Positions 26,509 through 35,742 of a stretch of DNA of 64,000 nucleotides are shown here, in pieces (positions within the stretch are counted from its first letter, which is position 1; every line of letters starts with the position of its first letter). Made by a program: the position numbers and the translations under genes. The stretch lies in the NCBI GenBank assembly GCA_029541985.1, contig CP095414.1, forward strand, positions 1,364,001 through 1,428,000, written 5' to 3'. Origin of the DNA: Bacteroidales bacterium F22 (GTDB lineage: Bacteria; Bacteroidota; Bacteroidia; Bacteroidales; Bacteroidaceae). The notes under the pieces are model-generated. The model saw nothing but the letters and a program-made list of their open reading frames with translations. It was not told where the DNA came from and searched no databases.

Positions 26509-26539
26509 CAAATATACAATAATAAAATGAACGTTCATT
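26509..26539 (-). promoter_or_regulatory. Promoter with palindromic operator for the enone-reductase operon
   Basis: -7 box TATATTTG on the minus strand (26516-26509). The perfect 14-bp palindrome AATGAACGTTCATT (26526-26539) lies 10 bp upstream, over the -33 region. The layout and the ATGAA/TTCAT half-sites are typical of TetR-family repression. No TetR-type gene is in the window. Confidence 0.65.
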
Positions 26540-26627
26540 CACAAAATAGTATCTTTAACATCTTAAGTCAAGTTTTAATGGAAGCACTTGGATGCCATAA
26601 TCGCATTCAAGTGTATAATATTCCAAG

Positions 26628-27566
26628 TTACTTATTTACTTGAACGGAAATCATCACAGGGAAATGGTCAGAAGGACAACGAGCTTGATTAGCATTCAAC
26701 TCTACTTCTTTTGGTGCATTGTCTGAACTAATTCTTTTTTGATTAGTTGAACGATAAGTATCGGTCAATACTCCATATTTAAGCACTGTAAAATTGTCGG
26801 TCAAAAAGATATGGTCGATACGGCTCTCTGTGAAACTGTTAGGATTGAAACCATTGTAAGTACCAACAGGAGCATAGACTAAATCAGCCATCTCATACGA
26901 ATCGTGAAGAATTCCTGAATGATTAATTAACTTATAAGAGGGAGAGAACTGATCTACATTGAAATCTCCTGATAACAAGACAGGAATCCCCTTGCCCATT
27001 TTTTTAATTTTCTCTAGAATGAGCTTTGAACTTTCTAAACGAGCTACAATACCTCGATGGTCCATATGTAGGTTGAAATAAATAAAAGTGAAGCCTGTCT
27101 TTTTGACCTTGAATTTGCCCCATGTACAAATACGGAAACAGACAGCATCCCAGCCCATATTGGGTTTAGTTTGATCTTGAGATAACCAAAAGTCACCATG
27201 ATCTAATAGTTCAAATTCAGCTGTTTTATAGAAGATAGCAGAATGTTCTCCCTTCTTTTTCCCATCATCACGGCCGATACCAATATAATCATACGCAGGC
27301 AGCATTTGCTTCATCTGCTCTAGAGGTTCATAAAGCCCTTCTTGGGTTCCAAAGATATCGAAATCATGGAACTTAATCAGTTTCGTTACATAAGGACAAC
27401 GCTGTCCCCAGCCATTACCATTCAGCGAATCTTCATAATTGGCATAACGTAAATTGAAGGTTGCGACCGTAAATGTAATAGGTGCTTTACCACTAGCCAT
27501 TCCCACAAACAAGAATGAGGATAAAAAAACAACGACGAAAATAAATTTTTTCATGTAGGTTTTCAT
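26628..27566 (-). CDS. Exported endonuclease/exonuclease/phosphatase-family protein
   Basis: 312 aa with an N-terminal signal peptide (hydrophobic to about residue 25; start at 27566 or the ATG four codons later). The DNase I/sphingomyelinase-like fold is shown by ATFNLRY (Asn), GTQEG (metal-binding Glu), FNLHMDHRG (His), LSGDFNVD (Asp, Asn), ESRIDHIF and the final CPSDHFPV (Asp-His). All catalytic residues appear intact. Extracytoplasmic members of this family hydrolyse phosphodiesters in nucleic acids or lipids; the substrate here is open. It is a single-gene unit. Confidence 0.88.
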   Translation of the reverse strand: MKTYMKKFIFVVVFLSSFLFVGMASGKAPITFTVATFNLRYANYEDSLNGNGWGQRCPYVTKLIKFHDFDIFGTQEGLYEPLEQMKQMLPAYDYIGIGRDDGKKKGEHSAIFYKTAEFELLDHGDFWLSQDQTKPNMGWDAVCFRICTWGKFKVKKTGFTFIYFNLHMDHRGIVARLESSKLILEKIKKMGKGIPVLLSGDFNVDQFSPSYKLINHSGILHDSYEMADLVYAPVGTYNGFNPNSFTESRIDHIFLTDNFTVLKYGVLTDTYRSTNQKRISSDNAPKEVELNANQARCPSDHFPVMISVQVNK

Positions 27567-27619
27567 TTTAAGAATTGAATAAATATAAATTAGAGTAAAC
27601 AGTTCCTATTTCGTAGGTA

Positions 27620-27627
27620 CAAATATA
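27620..27627 (-). promoter_or_regulatory. -7 box for the exported phosphatase-family gene
   Basis: TATATTTG on the minus strand, 53 bp before the first ATG; the -33 is weak (TTTC at 20-bp spacing). Confidence 0.5.
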
Positions 27628-27720
27628 ATGTACAGAGAACAAGAAAACGAATAATCAAAAGATTAATCAGAAAAATAAGAGTAGCTCCAAAGAACAAATC
27701 CCAGAGCTACTCAATAGAAT

Positions 27721-30048
27721 CTATTGTCGTCTTAAACGCAAAGCGTTAGATATCACGGATACGGAACTAAAACTCATTGCAACTGCGGCAATGATTGGAC
27801 TAAGAAGTAATCCGAAGAAAGGATAAAGTATACCAGCAGCAATTGGTATTCCGAGGGAGTTGTAAACCAAGGAGAAGAAAAGATTCTGCTTGATATTGCG
27901 CATCACTTTACGACTCAAATCTCTTGCCCTGACAATACCTTGCAAATCTCCTTTCACAAGAGTGATTTCGGCACTTTGCATGGCAATATCAGTTCCTGTT
28001 CCCATCGCAATGCCCACATTAGCTTGTTCTAGAGCTGGTGCATCATTGATGCCATCACCAGCCATCGCAACCACATAGCCTTGACCTTGTAGTTCTTTTA
28101 CTGTATTGTACTTGTCATCGGGAAGACAATCGGCCGTAAATCCATCTAATCCTAAGGTATCAGCAACTTGCTTAGCAGTGTATTCATTGTCTCCAGTAAG
28201 CATATGAACCTTAATCCCCATCATTTGCAATTCACGAATTGCTTTGGATGAGGTTACTTTGATACGGTCTGCTACACTGACTATCCCCTCGACTGTCTGA
28301 CCAACAACAAGAAACATCACTGTCTGGCCCGACATCTGCCAATCTCTGACTACTTGTTGATTTTCATCTGATAATTCAACTCCAAAGTCTGCCAACAAGC
28401 GATGATTACCTAGGCCAACCAATTGTTGGTTATAGACAGCTCGCACACCCTTTCCGGTAACAGATTCAAATTGTTCAAGATTGACAAACGTGATATCTTT
28501 ATCCTTAGCCCCCTTTACGATAGCCTCAGCAAGGGGATGTTCACTATTTATATCAATAGAAGCAGCTAATTGCAAAACTGCCTCATCACTCAGTTCACCA
28601 AATGAATGGAACGCTTTCAAACTAGGTTTTCCCTCGGTAATCGTTCCCGTCTTGTCTATGATAAGGACATCCACTTTATTCATTTCCTCTATAACACGTG
28701 CATTTTTGACCAGTACACCAGATTGAGCTCCACGACCAGTTCCCACCATGATGGACATAGGAGTAGCCAATCCCAATGCACAAGGACAAGCAATAATCAG
28801 TATTGCCAAAGCATTGACAAACGCATAGACATAAGCTGGTTCTGGTCCCCAACTAGCCCAAACAATAAAAGTAATAAGCGCTATGAGTAGAACAATCTGT
28901 ACAAAATATTTAGCAATCCTATCGGCCAGTTTCTGAATTGGAGCACGAGAACGACTTGCTTGGTTTACTAGTTCAATAATCTGGGCTAGCAAGGTATCGC
29001 TTCCCACTTTTTCAGCTTTCATCTCAAAAGCAGTTTTGCCATTGATGGTTCCAGCAGTAATAGTATCTCCAGAAAACTTATCTACTGGGATAGGCTCACC
29101 CGTAATCATACTTTCGTCTATTACCGCTTCACCTGTCGTGATACGACCATCTACCGGTATTTTCTCTCCTGGTTTTACTTTAAGTAGATTTCCGACAACA
29201 ACCTCCTCCAAAGGAACTTCTTCTTCTTTACCATTACGAATAAGTCGAGCAATAGGAGGCACGAGTCCCAATAAAGCTTTTATCGCTGAATTTGTTTTGC
29301 TATGTGCACGCAGTTCCATCACTTGTCCCAATAAGACCAAGGTCAGAATCATAGCAGCAGCTTCAAAATAAAGATGGACGTGTCCGCTATCATCTAGAAA
29401 CTGGGGAGGAAAAATAGAAGGAAGAAGCAGCGCAAAGACACTAAAAACATAAGCAGAACCGACACCAATAGAAACGAGGGTCCACATATTCGGCCCCCAT
29501 CGTCTAAGCGAATTCCATCCGCGAATAAAAAAATCCCAACTACAGTAGAAGATAATCGCACTGGACAATAAAAGTTCAATCCAACCCCACAAGATAGGGG
29601 GTGCAATCGCTTCCAAATGAACAGAACCGATTAAATTTGACAAGGAGATTAAGATGACAGGCACACACAAAATGAAGGCAATCCAAAACTTTCTTATCAT
29701 CTTTCGATAAGCCGTTTCCTCCTCAGTGGTTTCGATGCCTTGTTCGGCAACTAAACTCATCCCACACTTTGGGCAATCCCCAGGTTTATCATACATCTTT
29801 TCTCCCTCACAATGCATCGGACAATAGTATTTTTCTTTACTCGTAACCTGATGCAGTACTGTAGAACTAGGGATATGATGATGGGGTATAGGACGAACAC
29901 CACTATAATTTAATTTCATTCCCATTCCAAACTTGACCACAGGGGTGAGATGCATATGGCATACTGGGCAATCACCCGGCGAGAAATAAACTTTGTCTCC
30001 CTCACAATGCATGGGACAAACAAATTGATTTGATGATTTATTTTGCAT
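27721..30048 (-). CDS. copA: Copper/silver-exporting P1B-type ATPase
   Basis: 775 aa. In place of ferredoxin-like HMA domains the N-terminus carries two copies of the short heavy-metal-binding module (CPMHCEG...PGDCPxCxM), at residues 10-34 and 75-99. A histidine cluster (HHH, 56-58) lies between them. The ATPase core is complete: TGE (316-318), CPC metal-transport motif (421-423), DKTGT with phosphorylated D465, HP (504-505) and GDGIND (664-669). YN (729-730) and MSFSS (758-762) complete the typical Cu+ site. It exports Cu+/Ag+ from cytoplasm to periplasm. It is transcribed divergently from the Cus-type RND operon, which would move the metal on across the outer membrane. Confidence 0.93.
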   Translation of the reverse strand: MQNKSSNQFVCPMHCEGDKVYFSPGDCPVCHMHLTPVVKFGMGMKLNYSGVRPIPHHHIPSSTVLHQVTSKEKYYCPMHCEGEKMYDKPGDCPKCGMSLVAEQGIETTEEETAYRKMIRKFWIAFILCVPVILISLSNLIGSVHLEAIAPPILWGWIELLLSSAIIFYCSWDFFIRGWNSLRRWGPNMWTLVSIGVGSAYVFSVFALLLPSIFPPQFLDDSGHVHLYFEAAAMILTLVLLGQVMELRAHSKTNSAIKALLGLVPPIARLIRNGKEEEVPLEEVVVGNLLKVKPGEKIPVDGRITTGEAVIDESMITGEPIPVDKFSGDTITAGTINGKTAFEMKAEKVGSDTLLAQIIELVNQASRSRAPIQKLADRIAKYFVQIVLLIALITFIVWASWGPEPAYVYAFVNALAILIIACPCALGLATPMSIMVGTGRGAQSGVLVKNARVIEEMNKVDVLIIDKTGTITEGKPSLKAFHSFGELSDEAVLQLAASIDINSEHPLAEAIVKGAKDKDITFVNLEQFESVTGKGVRAVYNQQLVGLGNHRLLADFGVELSDENQQVVRDWQMSGQTVMFLVVGQTVEGIVSVADRIKVTSSKAIRELQMMGIKVHMLTGDNEYTAKQVADTLGLDGFTADCLPDDKYNTVKELQGQGYVVAMAGDGINDAPALEQANVGIAMGTGTDIAMQSAEITLVKGDLQGIVRARDLSRKVMRNIKQNLFFSLVYNSLGIPIAAGILYPFFGLLLSPIIAAVAMSFSSVSVISNALRLRRQ

Positions 30049-30257
30049 AATTTCATTATTTAATCGAAAGAGAAAATCCTCTCTTAGGCAGCTATAAAGA
30101 TAGCGAAAGTAATGATAAGAATCAGAGCAAACAAGTTAAGATGAACTATTTTCCCTTAACGTTTACCCCATTTAAGAAAAGAGTATACAGCATACTTGTT
30201 TTTCATCAAAGAATATTGTTTATTTGCTATTGTACAGAAAAATTGATTTTATAGAGA

Positions 30258-30635
30258 ATGTTTAGAAAGATAATTCATATCATCTTAGTAGTTTACCTTC
30301 TGGTAGCCACCACAGGTATCACGTTCTCTGTGCACTATTGTCGAGGTGAATATGTATCTGCATCTATCGAAAAAGAAGCGAAACCTTGCTGCAATGGAAA
30401 AGACAAATGCTGCAAGGATAAGATTATTCATTTTGAAGTAAAAGACAACTACGACAATACGAATGCGGTGGCTACCGTCAAGACGGTTGATTTTGGCGTT
30501 CTTATCCCTTTTATTCGTCTATTCAAACTCACATTAATTCCTGAGACTCATAAAGAAGCAGAAAAGTATACTCATACACTTTTATTGCTCAAAACACAGA
30601 CGCGATTATCCTTATTACAGACATATCTTTGCTAG
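30258..30635 (+). CDS. HYC_CC_PP-family small exported protein
   Basis: 125 aa with an N-terminal hydrophobic segment, then the family features: HYC (VHYCRGE, residues ~26-28) and cysteine pairs in KPCCNGKDKCC. The cysteine-histidine content and its place as first gene before cusA suggest a periplasmic or membrane copper-binding or maturation factor of the Cus system. The molecular role is not known. The C-terminal half is hydrophobic. It is separated from cusA by 60 bp. Confidence 0.75.
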   Translation: MFRKIIHIILVVYLLVATTGITFSVHYCRGEYVSASIEKEAKPCCNGKDKCCKDKIIHFEVKDNYDNTNAVATVKTVDFGVLIPFIRLFKLTLIPETHKEAEKYTHTLLLLKTQTRLSLLQTYLC

Positions 30636-30695
30636 GATTCTGATTGATTTACAGTAAATATCAATTAATCAAATATCCATAAACATCATTTAGAT

Positions 30696-33600
30696 ATGTT
30701 GAATAAAACCATCAAATTCTTTTTAGAGAATAAAATGGTGACCTTGTTGCTACTCGTAATTTTAATTACTTGGGGCATCATTTCTTCACCATTTAATTGG
30801 GAGACAAAAATGCTCCCATCAGACCCAGTACCTGTGGATGCCATCCCCGATATTGGTGAGAATCAACAAATAGTGTATACCCAATGGGCAGGTCAATCTC
30901 CTCAAGATATTGAGGATCAGATATCCTATCCTTTAACGACTGCCTTATTGGGAATACCTGGAGTAAAAACAATCCGTAGCAATTCCATTTTTGGAGTTTC
31001 TAATATCTACATCATTTTTGATGAAGATATAGATTTGTATTGGAGTAGAACGAGAATCCTTGAGAAACTCAATGCGCTTCCTTCCGGTACGCTTCCCAAT
31101 GGGGTCACCCCATCATTGGGTCCAGATGCGACCGGTTTAGGCCAAATCTATTGGTACACCCTTGAGGGACGTGACAAAGAAGGGAAGCCAAATGGAGGAT
31201 GGGACCCTCAAGAACTTAGAACAATACAAGACTTCTATATCAAAGATGGCTTGACAGCTGCTAAAGGGGTATCAGAGGTTTCTTCTATAGGCGGCTTTGT
31301 CAAAGAATATCAGATTGACATAGACCCCAATGCTATGAAAGCGCAAGGAGTAAATATCTCACAGATTATCAAAGCAGTAAAAAACAGCAATTTAGATATT
31401 GGTGCCAGAACAATTGAATACAATCGTGTAGAATATGTGGTTCGTGCACTAGGCTATATCAAGAGTCTAGACGATATAGAGCAAAGTGTAGTAAACGTCA
31501 GAGACAATGTCCCCATACGCATAAAAGACATCGCAAAAGTCAGCTTTGGTCCAGCAACCCGCAGAGGAGGATTAGACAAGGATGGTGCTGAAGCAGTTGG
31601 CGGTGTCATCGTCGCTAGATATGGTGAAAACCCGTTGGAAGTTATCAATAACATAAAAGCCAAAGTAAAGGAGATATCAAAAGGATTACCCTCTAAAACT
31701 TTAAAAGATGGCTCCGTATCCCAAGTGACTATCGTTCCTTTCTACGACCGTTCAGGACTTATACAGGAGACTTTAGGGACCTTACAAGAAGCCTTGACCT
31801 TAGAGGTGCTGATAAGTATCCTCGTGATTATCATACTGATACTTAATCTTCGAGCATCGTTCCTCATATCCAGCCTACTACCCATTGGGGTACTAATCAC
31901 TTTCATAGCTATGCGCAGGTTCGGTGTCGATGCTAACATTGTAGCGTTGTCCGGTATTGCGATTGCTATCGGAGTAATGGTGGATGTAGGTGTTGTTTTC
32001 ACCGAAAACATAATCCGCCATATCGATGAATACCGAAACAAAGGTAAAAAACTGATTACACTCATTTATGAGGCAACGGTAGAAGTAGCTCCAGCAGTAA
32101 TAACAGCACTGACGACTACTGTTGTAAGTTTTCTTCCCGTATTTGCAATGCAAGAAGCCGAAGGTAAATTATTCCGTCCATTAGCTTACACCAAAACTTT
32201 TGCGATGCTTTCTGCCTTGGTGATTGGATTAGCCTTCATCCCTACGCTGGCTCATCTAATCTTTTCTATCAAGATTAGTCGTCAAAGGACGAAACAAGCG
32301 CTCAACATACTTTTAATTCCCCTTGGAGTCAGCTTTGTTTATTTCGGACAATTATTCATTGCCCTGATTATTGTCGGTATAGCTATAAACAATATCCTCG
32401 CATATAAGTGGAAAACAGAAAGAGAAAACTATCCCAATTACATCAACATCGCACTTATCGTACTTATTGTCATATGGTTTTTGACAAAAGAATGGATGCC
32501 ATTAGGTGTAGAGAACAATGCCTTTTATAATCTTCTTTTTGTAGGTTTGCTAGTGGGATTCGTACTGGTATTTATGAAATTTATTATTAGGTCATACGCT
32601 AAGATTCTAAATTGGGCATTGGCCAACAAATGGAAATTTCTTAGCATCCCTATTGTAGTCATTCTGTTTGGCATAATGACATGGCAAGGTATCAACAAGG
32701 TATTTTCATTCATGCCAGAAACAATCAAGCAAAGTGACGCTTGGATGTCGCTAAGCAAAACCTTCCCTGGATTAGGAAATGAATTCATGCCATCTCTAGA
32801 CGAAGGTTCTTTCCTATTGATGCCTACATCTATGCCTCACGCAGGAATAACAGAAAATCTAGAAGTCATACGTATGCTAGATAAGAAGGTTAGTGAAATC
32901 CCAGAAGTAGAGAATGTAGTAGGTAAATGGGGACGCACTAACTCGGCACTAGACCCTGCCCCTACTTCCATGTATGAAAATATCATCAACTACAAATCAG
33001 AATATATATTGAACCAAGAGGGACATCGACTTCGATTTAAGGTAGATGGTGATGGTGCATTCGAACTAAAAGATGGGTCTACTTATAACCCAACAACTGG
33101 TTTTAAGGTCATAGAAAAAGATCAATTAATACCTGATCCTTCTGGTAAATACTACCGACAATGGCGCAAAAAGATTAAATCACCAAATGATATCTGGAAT
33201 GAAATCATCATACAAGCAAAGATACCTGGCTTGACATCTGCGCCTAAGCTGCAACCGATTCAGACTCGTCTAATAATGCTTCAGACAGGGATGCGTGCAC
33301 CGATGGGTATAAAAGTCTTTGGCCCTGATTTAGAGACGATCGAGCAGGTTGGTTATGAATTGGAAAATCAACTAAAACAGGTCAAAGGAATAGAGCCCAA
33401 GTCAGTATTTGCAGATCGAATGGTAGGCAAACCCTATTTAGAATTGGAACTTGACAGAAAAGCGATAGCACGATATGGATTGTCGATAGCTGATATGCAA
33501 TCCACTTTGAATAGTGCTATAGGAGGTATGAAACTAACATCAACTGTTGAAGGACGAAAACGGTTCGCTGTCAGGGTTCGCTATGCTCGTGAATATAGAG

Positions 33601-34514
33601 ATAACCCAGAAGATTTAAAAACTATTCTCATACCGACACCGTCTGGTACACAAGTTCCGCTAGGTGAATTGGCAAAAATAAAATATACGAGAGGACCTCA
33701 AATGATAAAGAGTGAGAATACCTTTTTAGTAGGATATGTCATCTTCGACAAGAAAGATGGATTTGCTGAAACTAATGTCGTTCAAAATGCACAGGCCTAT
33801 TTAGCGAAACAGACAGCACAAGGGGCCTTTAAACTTCCTGCTGGAGTCAATTATAAATTTACGGGAAACTATGAGAATCAAATTCGAGCGACAAATAGAC
33901 TATTGATATTAATCCCTATCTCGCTAATAATTATATTTCTTGTTTTGTATTTTCAATTCCGTTCTGTTACAGCGGCAAGTTTGATTTTCTCAGGTATATT
34001 TGTTGCTTTTTCAGGAGGTTTCATCATGCTTTGGCTATACAGTCAACCTTGGTTCATGGACTTTACTGTAGGGGGCATGAATATGCAAGATATGTTTCAG
34101 ATTCATCCGATAAATCTGAGTGTTGCAGTATGGGTAGGATTTATAGCTCTTTTTGGCATTTCTACCGATGATGGTGTATTACTCAGTACCTACCTGAAAC
34201 AATTATTTGACCAGAAGACACCGACTAGTGTAGAAGAAGTGAGAGCTACAGTTTTGGAAGCTGGCCTGAAGAGAGTACGTCCTGCCATGATGACAACAGC
34301 AACGACAATTATTGCTTTGCTACCTGTACTAACATCCACAGGTAAGGGCTCGGATATTATGGTTCCAATGGCCATCCCATCTTTTGGAGGCATGTTAATC
34401 GCAACGCTAACTATCTTCATCGTTCCTGTTCTTTATAGCATGTGGCAAGAGAGAAAAATAATCAAGAAATCTAAAACTTCAAAAGTATTGCAAGATGAAA
34501 AAGATAATATATAG
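30696..34514 (+). CDS. cusA: Cu/Ag efflux RND permease (CusA-like)
   Basis: Inner-membrane heavy-metal RND pump of 1272 aa, driven by proton uptake. The N-terminus and the ..PVDAIPDIGENQQIV segment are typical. The three methionines of the copper relay are present: M709 in LLMPTS, M759 in PTSMYEN and M861 in RLIMLQ. This supports Cu+/Ag+ rather than Zn/Co specificity. Two insertions make it longer than E. coli CusA (~1050): extra hydrophobic helices at ~535-620 and a ~50-residue insert between M759 and M861. Both resemble other Bacteroidetes members. The last 20 bp overlap the start of the TolC-like gene, so translation is coupled. Confidence 0.93.
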   Translation: MLNKTIKFFLENKMVTLLLLVILITWGIISSPFNWETKMLPSDPVPVDAIPDIGENQQIVYTQWAGQSPQDIEDQISYPLTTALLGIPGVKTIRSNSIFGVSNIYIIFDEDIDLYWSRTRILEKLNALPSGTLPNGVTPSLGPDATGLGQIYWYTLEGRDKEGKPNGGWDPQELRTIQDFYIKDGLTAAKGVSEVSSIGGFVKEYQIDIDPNAMKAQGVNISQIIKAVKNSNLDIGARTIEYNRVEYVVRALGYIKSLDDIEQSVVNVRDNVPIRIKDIAKVSFGPATRRGGLDKDGAEAVGGVIVARYGENPLEVINNIKAKVKEISKGLPSKTLKDGSVSQVTIVPFYDRSGLIQETLGTLQEALTLEVLISILVIIILILNLRASFLISSLLPIGVLITFIAMRRFGVDANIVALSGIAIAIGVMVDVGVVFTENIIRHIDEYRNKGKKLITLIYEATVEVAPAVITALTTTVVSFLPVFAMQEAEGKLFRPLAYTKTFAMLSALVIGLAFIPTLAHLIFSIKISRQRTKQALNILLIPLGVSFVYFGQLFIALIIVGIAINNILAYKWKTERENYPNYINIALIVLIVIWFLTKEWMPLGVENNAFYNLLFVGLLVGFVLVFMKFIIRSYAKILNWALANKWKFLSIPIVVILFGIMTWQGINKVFSFMPETIKQSDAWMSLSKTFPGLGNEFMPSLDEGSFLLMPTSMPHAGITENLEVIRMLDKKVSEIPEVENVVGKWGRTNSALDPAPTSMYENIINYKSEYILNQEGHRLRFKVDGDGAFELKDGSTYNPTTGFKVIEKDQLIPDPSGKYYRQWRKKIKSPNDIWNEIIIQAKIPGLTSAPKLQPIQTRLIMLQTGMRAPMGIKVFGPDLETIEQVGYELENQLKQVKGIEPKSVFADRMVGKPYLELELDRKAIARYGLSIADMQSTLNSAIGGMKLTSTVEGRKRFAVRVRYAREYRDNPEDLKTILIPTPSGTQVPLGELAKIKYTRGPQMIKSENTFLVGYVIFDKKDGFAETNVVQNAQAYLAKQTAQGAFKLPAGVNYKFTGNYENQIRATNRLLILIPISLIIIFLVLYFQFRSVTAASLIFSGIFVAFSGGFIMLWLYSQPWFMDFTVGGMNMQDMFQIHPINLSVAVWVGFIALFGISTDDGVLLSTYLKQLFDQKTPTSVEEVRATVLEAGLKRVRPAMMTTATTIIALLPVLTSTGKGSDIMVPMAIPSFGGMLIATLTIFIVPVLYSMWQERKIIKKSKTSKVLQDEKDNI

Positions 34515-35730
34515 TCTATCATTGCTTCTACTGAGTTTCATCGGACCGATTTCTGCGCAAAACGAGCTATCTGAATATCTCGTAATTGCAGCAGAAAATA
34601 ATCCTAGTCTGAAAGCTAAGTTTAATCAATATATGGCGACATTGAAGAGAATCCCTCAGGCAGAAGCCTTGCCTGCCCCTTCGGTAGCCTTTGGTTACTT
34701 CATTCAACCAGTGGATACCAAAAATGGTCCACAACAAGCTAAGATATCAGTTTCGCAGCTGTTTCCTTGGTTCGGAACTTTATCTTCGCGGAAGCACTCA
34801 GCTGAATCGATGGCAAAGGTAAAGTACGAACTGTTTGAAGAAAGCAAATCGAAACTATTCTATGATGTGAAATCGACCTATTACAATTTGTATTTTATCC
34901 ATCATGCGATAGCAATCACCAAAGAGAATATCAAGCTATTAGCTTCCTTTAGCGGACTAGCAAACATAAAAATAGAATCAGGGGCATCCTCATCTGTCGA
35001 TGCTTATCGCGTACAAATGGAGATTAATGATTTAAAGAATCAATTAGCACTATTACAAGACAATGCTACCGTTTTGAGAGTGAAGTTTAACAACTTCTTA
35101 AACAGAGATATAAAATCTGAGATCCATGTCGTGAAGGAGTTCTCAGATATACCCTTACTTGATAAGCATGATGCACTGAATAGCATAAGACAAAACAACC
35201 ATACGTTGAGTGCTTTCGACCATCAAATAGAAGGATTGCACCATGCGCAACAAGTCGCAAAAAAAGAAGGATTGCCTCAATTTAGTATAGGACTTGATTA
35301 TACGTTCATTGCCAAAGGAAATTCAACATCACCTGATGCAGGACAGGATGCCTTTATGTTTCCTAAAATTGGCTTGACCATTCCATTGTATCGTAAGAAA
35401 TACAAAGCAAAGGTAGAAGAAGTGATCTATCTGCAACGCGCGAAAGCAAACGAAAAAGAAGCTCAAGAAAACACATTGACTCTTCTGTTTGAAGATGTGT
35501 GGAAAGAGTATCAAGATGCCCTTAGGCGAACTGTATTATACCGAGAGCAAGAAGATTTGGCAGAGAAATCGCTTTCAATACTTGAATCGGAATATGCAAC
35601 AAACAATCTTAATTTCGAGGAGATATTACGCATGGATCACAAACTGCTTCAATATGGTTTAGAGAATCAAAAAGCAATAGCAGATGCCCGAGCAGCGATT
35701 GCATTTATTCATTATTTACAAGGCAATTAA
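34495..35730 (+). CDS. cusC: TolC-family outer-membrane efflux protein (CusC-like)
   Basis: 411 aa with a signal peptide (SFIGPISA-QN). Two outer-membrane-efflux repeats are built of long helices: LVIAAENNPSLKAK...ALPAPSVAFGYF, and later ...EKSLSILESEYATNNLNFEEILRMDHKLL. It forms the trimeric exit duct for the CusA pump. The ATG lies inside the 3' end of cusA, and cusB follows 12 bp after its stop. No lipobox is seen, unlike proteobacterial CusC. Confidence 0.9.
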   Translation: MKKIIYSLSLLLLSFIGPISAQNELSEYLVIAAENNPSLKAKFNQYMATLKRIPQAEALPAPSVAFGYFIQPVDTKNGPQQAKISVSQLFPWFGTLSSRKHSAESMAKVKYELFEESKSKLFYDVKSTYYNLYFIHHAIAITKENIKLLASFSGLANIKIESGASSSVDAYRVQMEINDLKNQLALLQDNATVLRVKFNNFLNRDIKSEIHVVKEFSDIPLLDKHDALNSIRQNNHTLSAFDHQIEGLHHAQQVAKKEGLPQFSIGLDYTFIAKGNSTSPDAGQDAFMFPKIGLTIPLYRKKYKAKVEEVIYLQRAKANEKEAQENTLTLLFEDVWKEYQDALRRTVLYREQEDLAEKSLSILESEYATNNLNFEEILRMDHKLLQYGLENQKAIADARAAIAFIHYLQGN

Positions 35731-35742
35731 TAAACAAACAAG

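Noticed and set aside
30049-30257. Shared promoter between the copper ATPase and HYC_CC_PP genes
   Set aside because: Only imperfect -7 matches (TTTATTTG near 30229, TATCTTTA at 30102-30095 on the minus strand) and no clear operator palindrome could be found.
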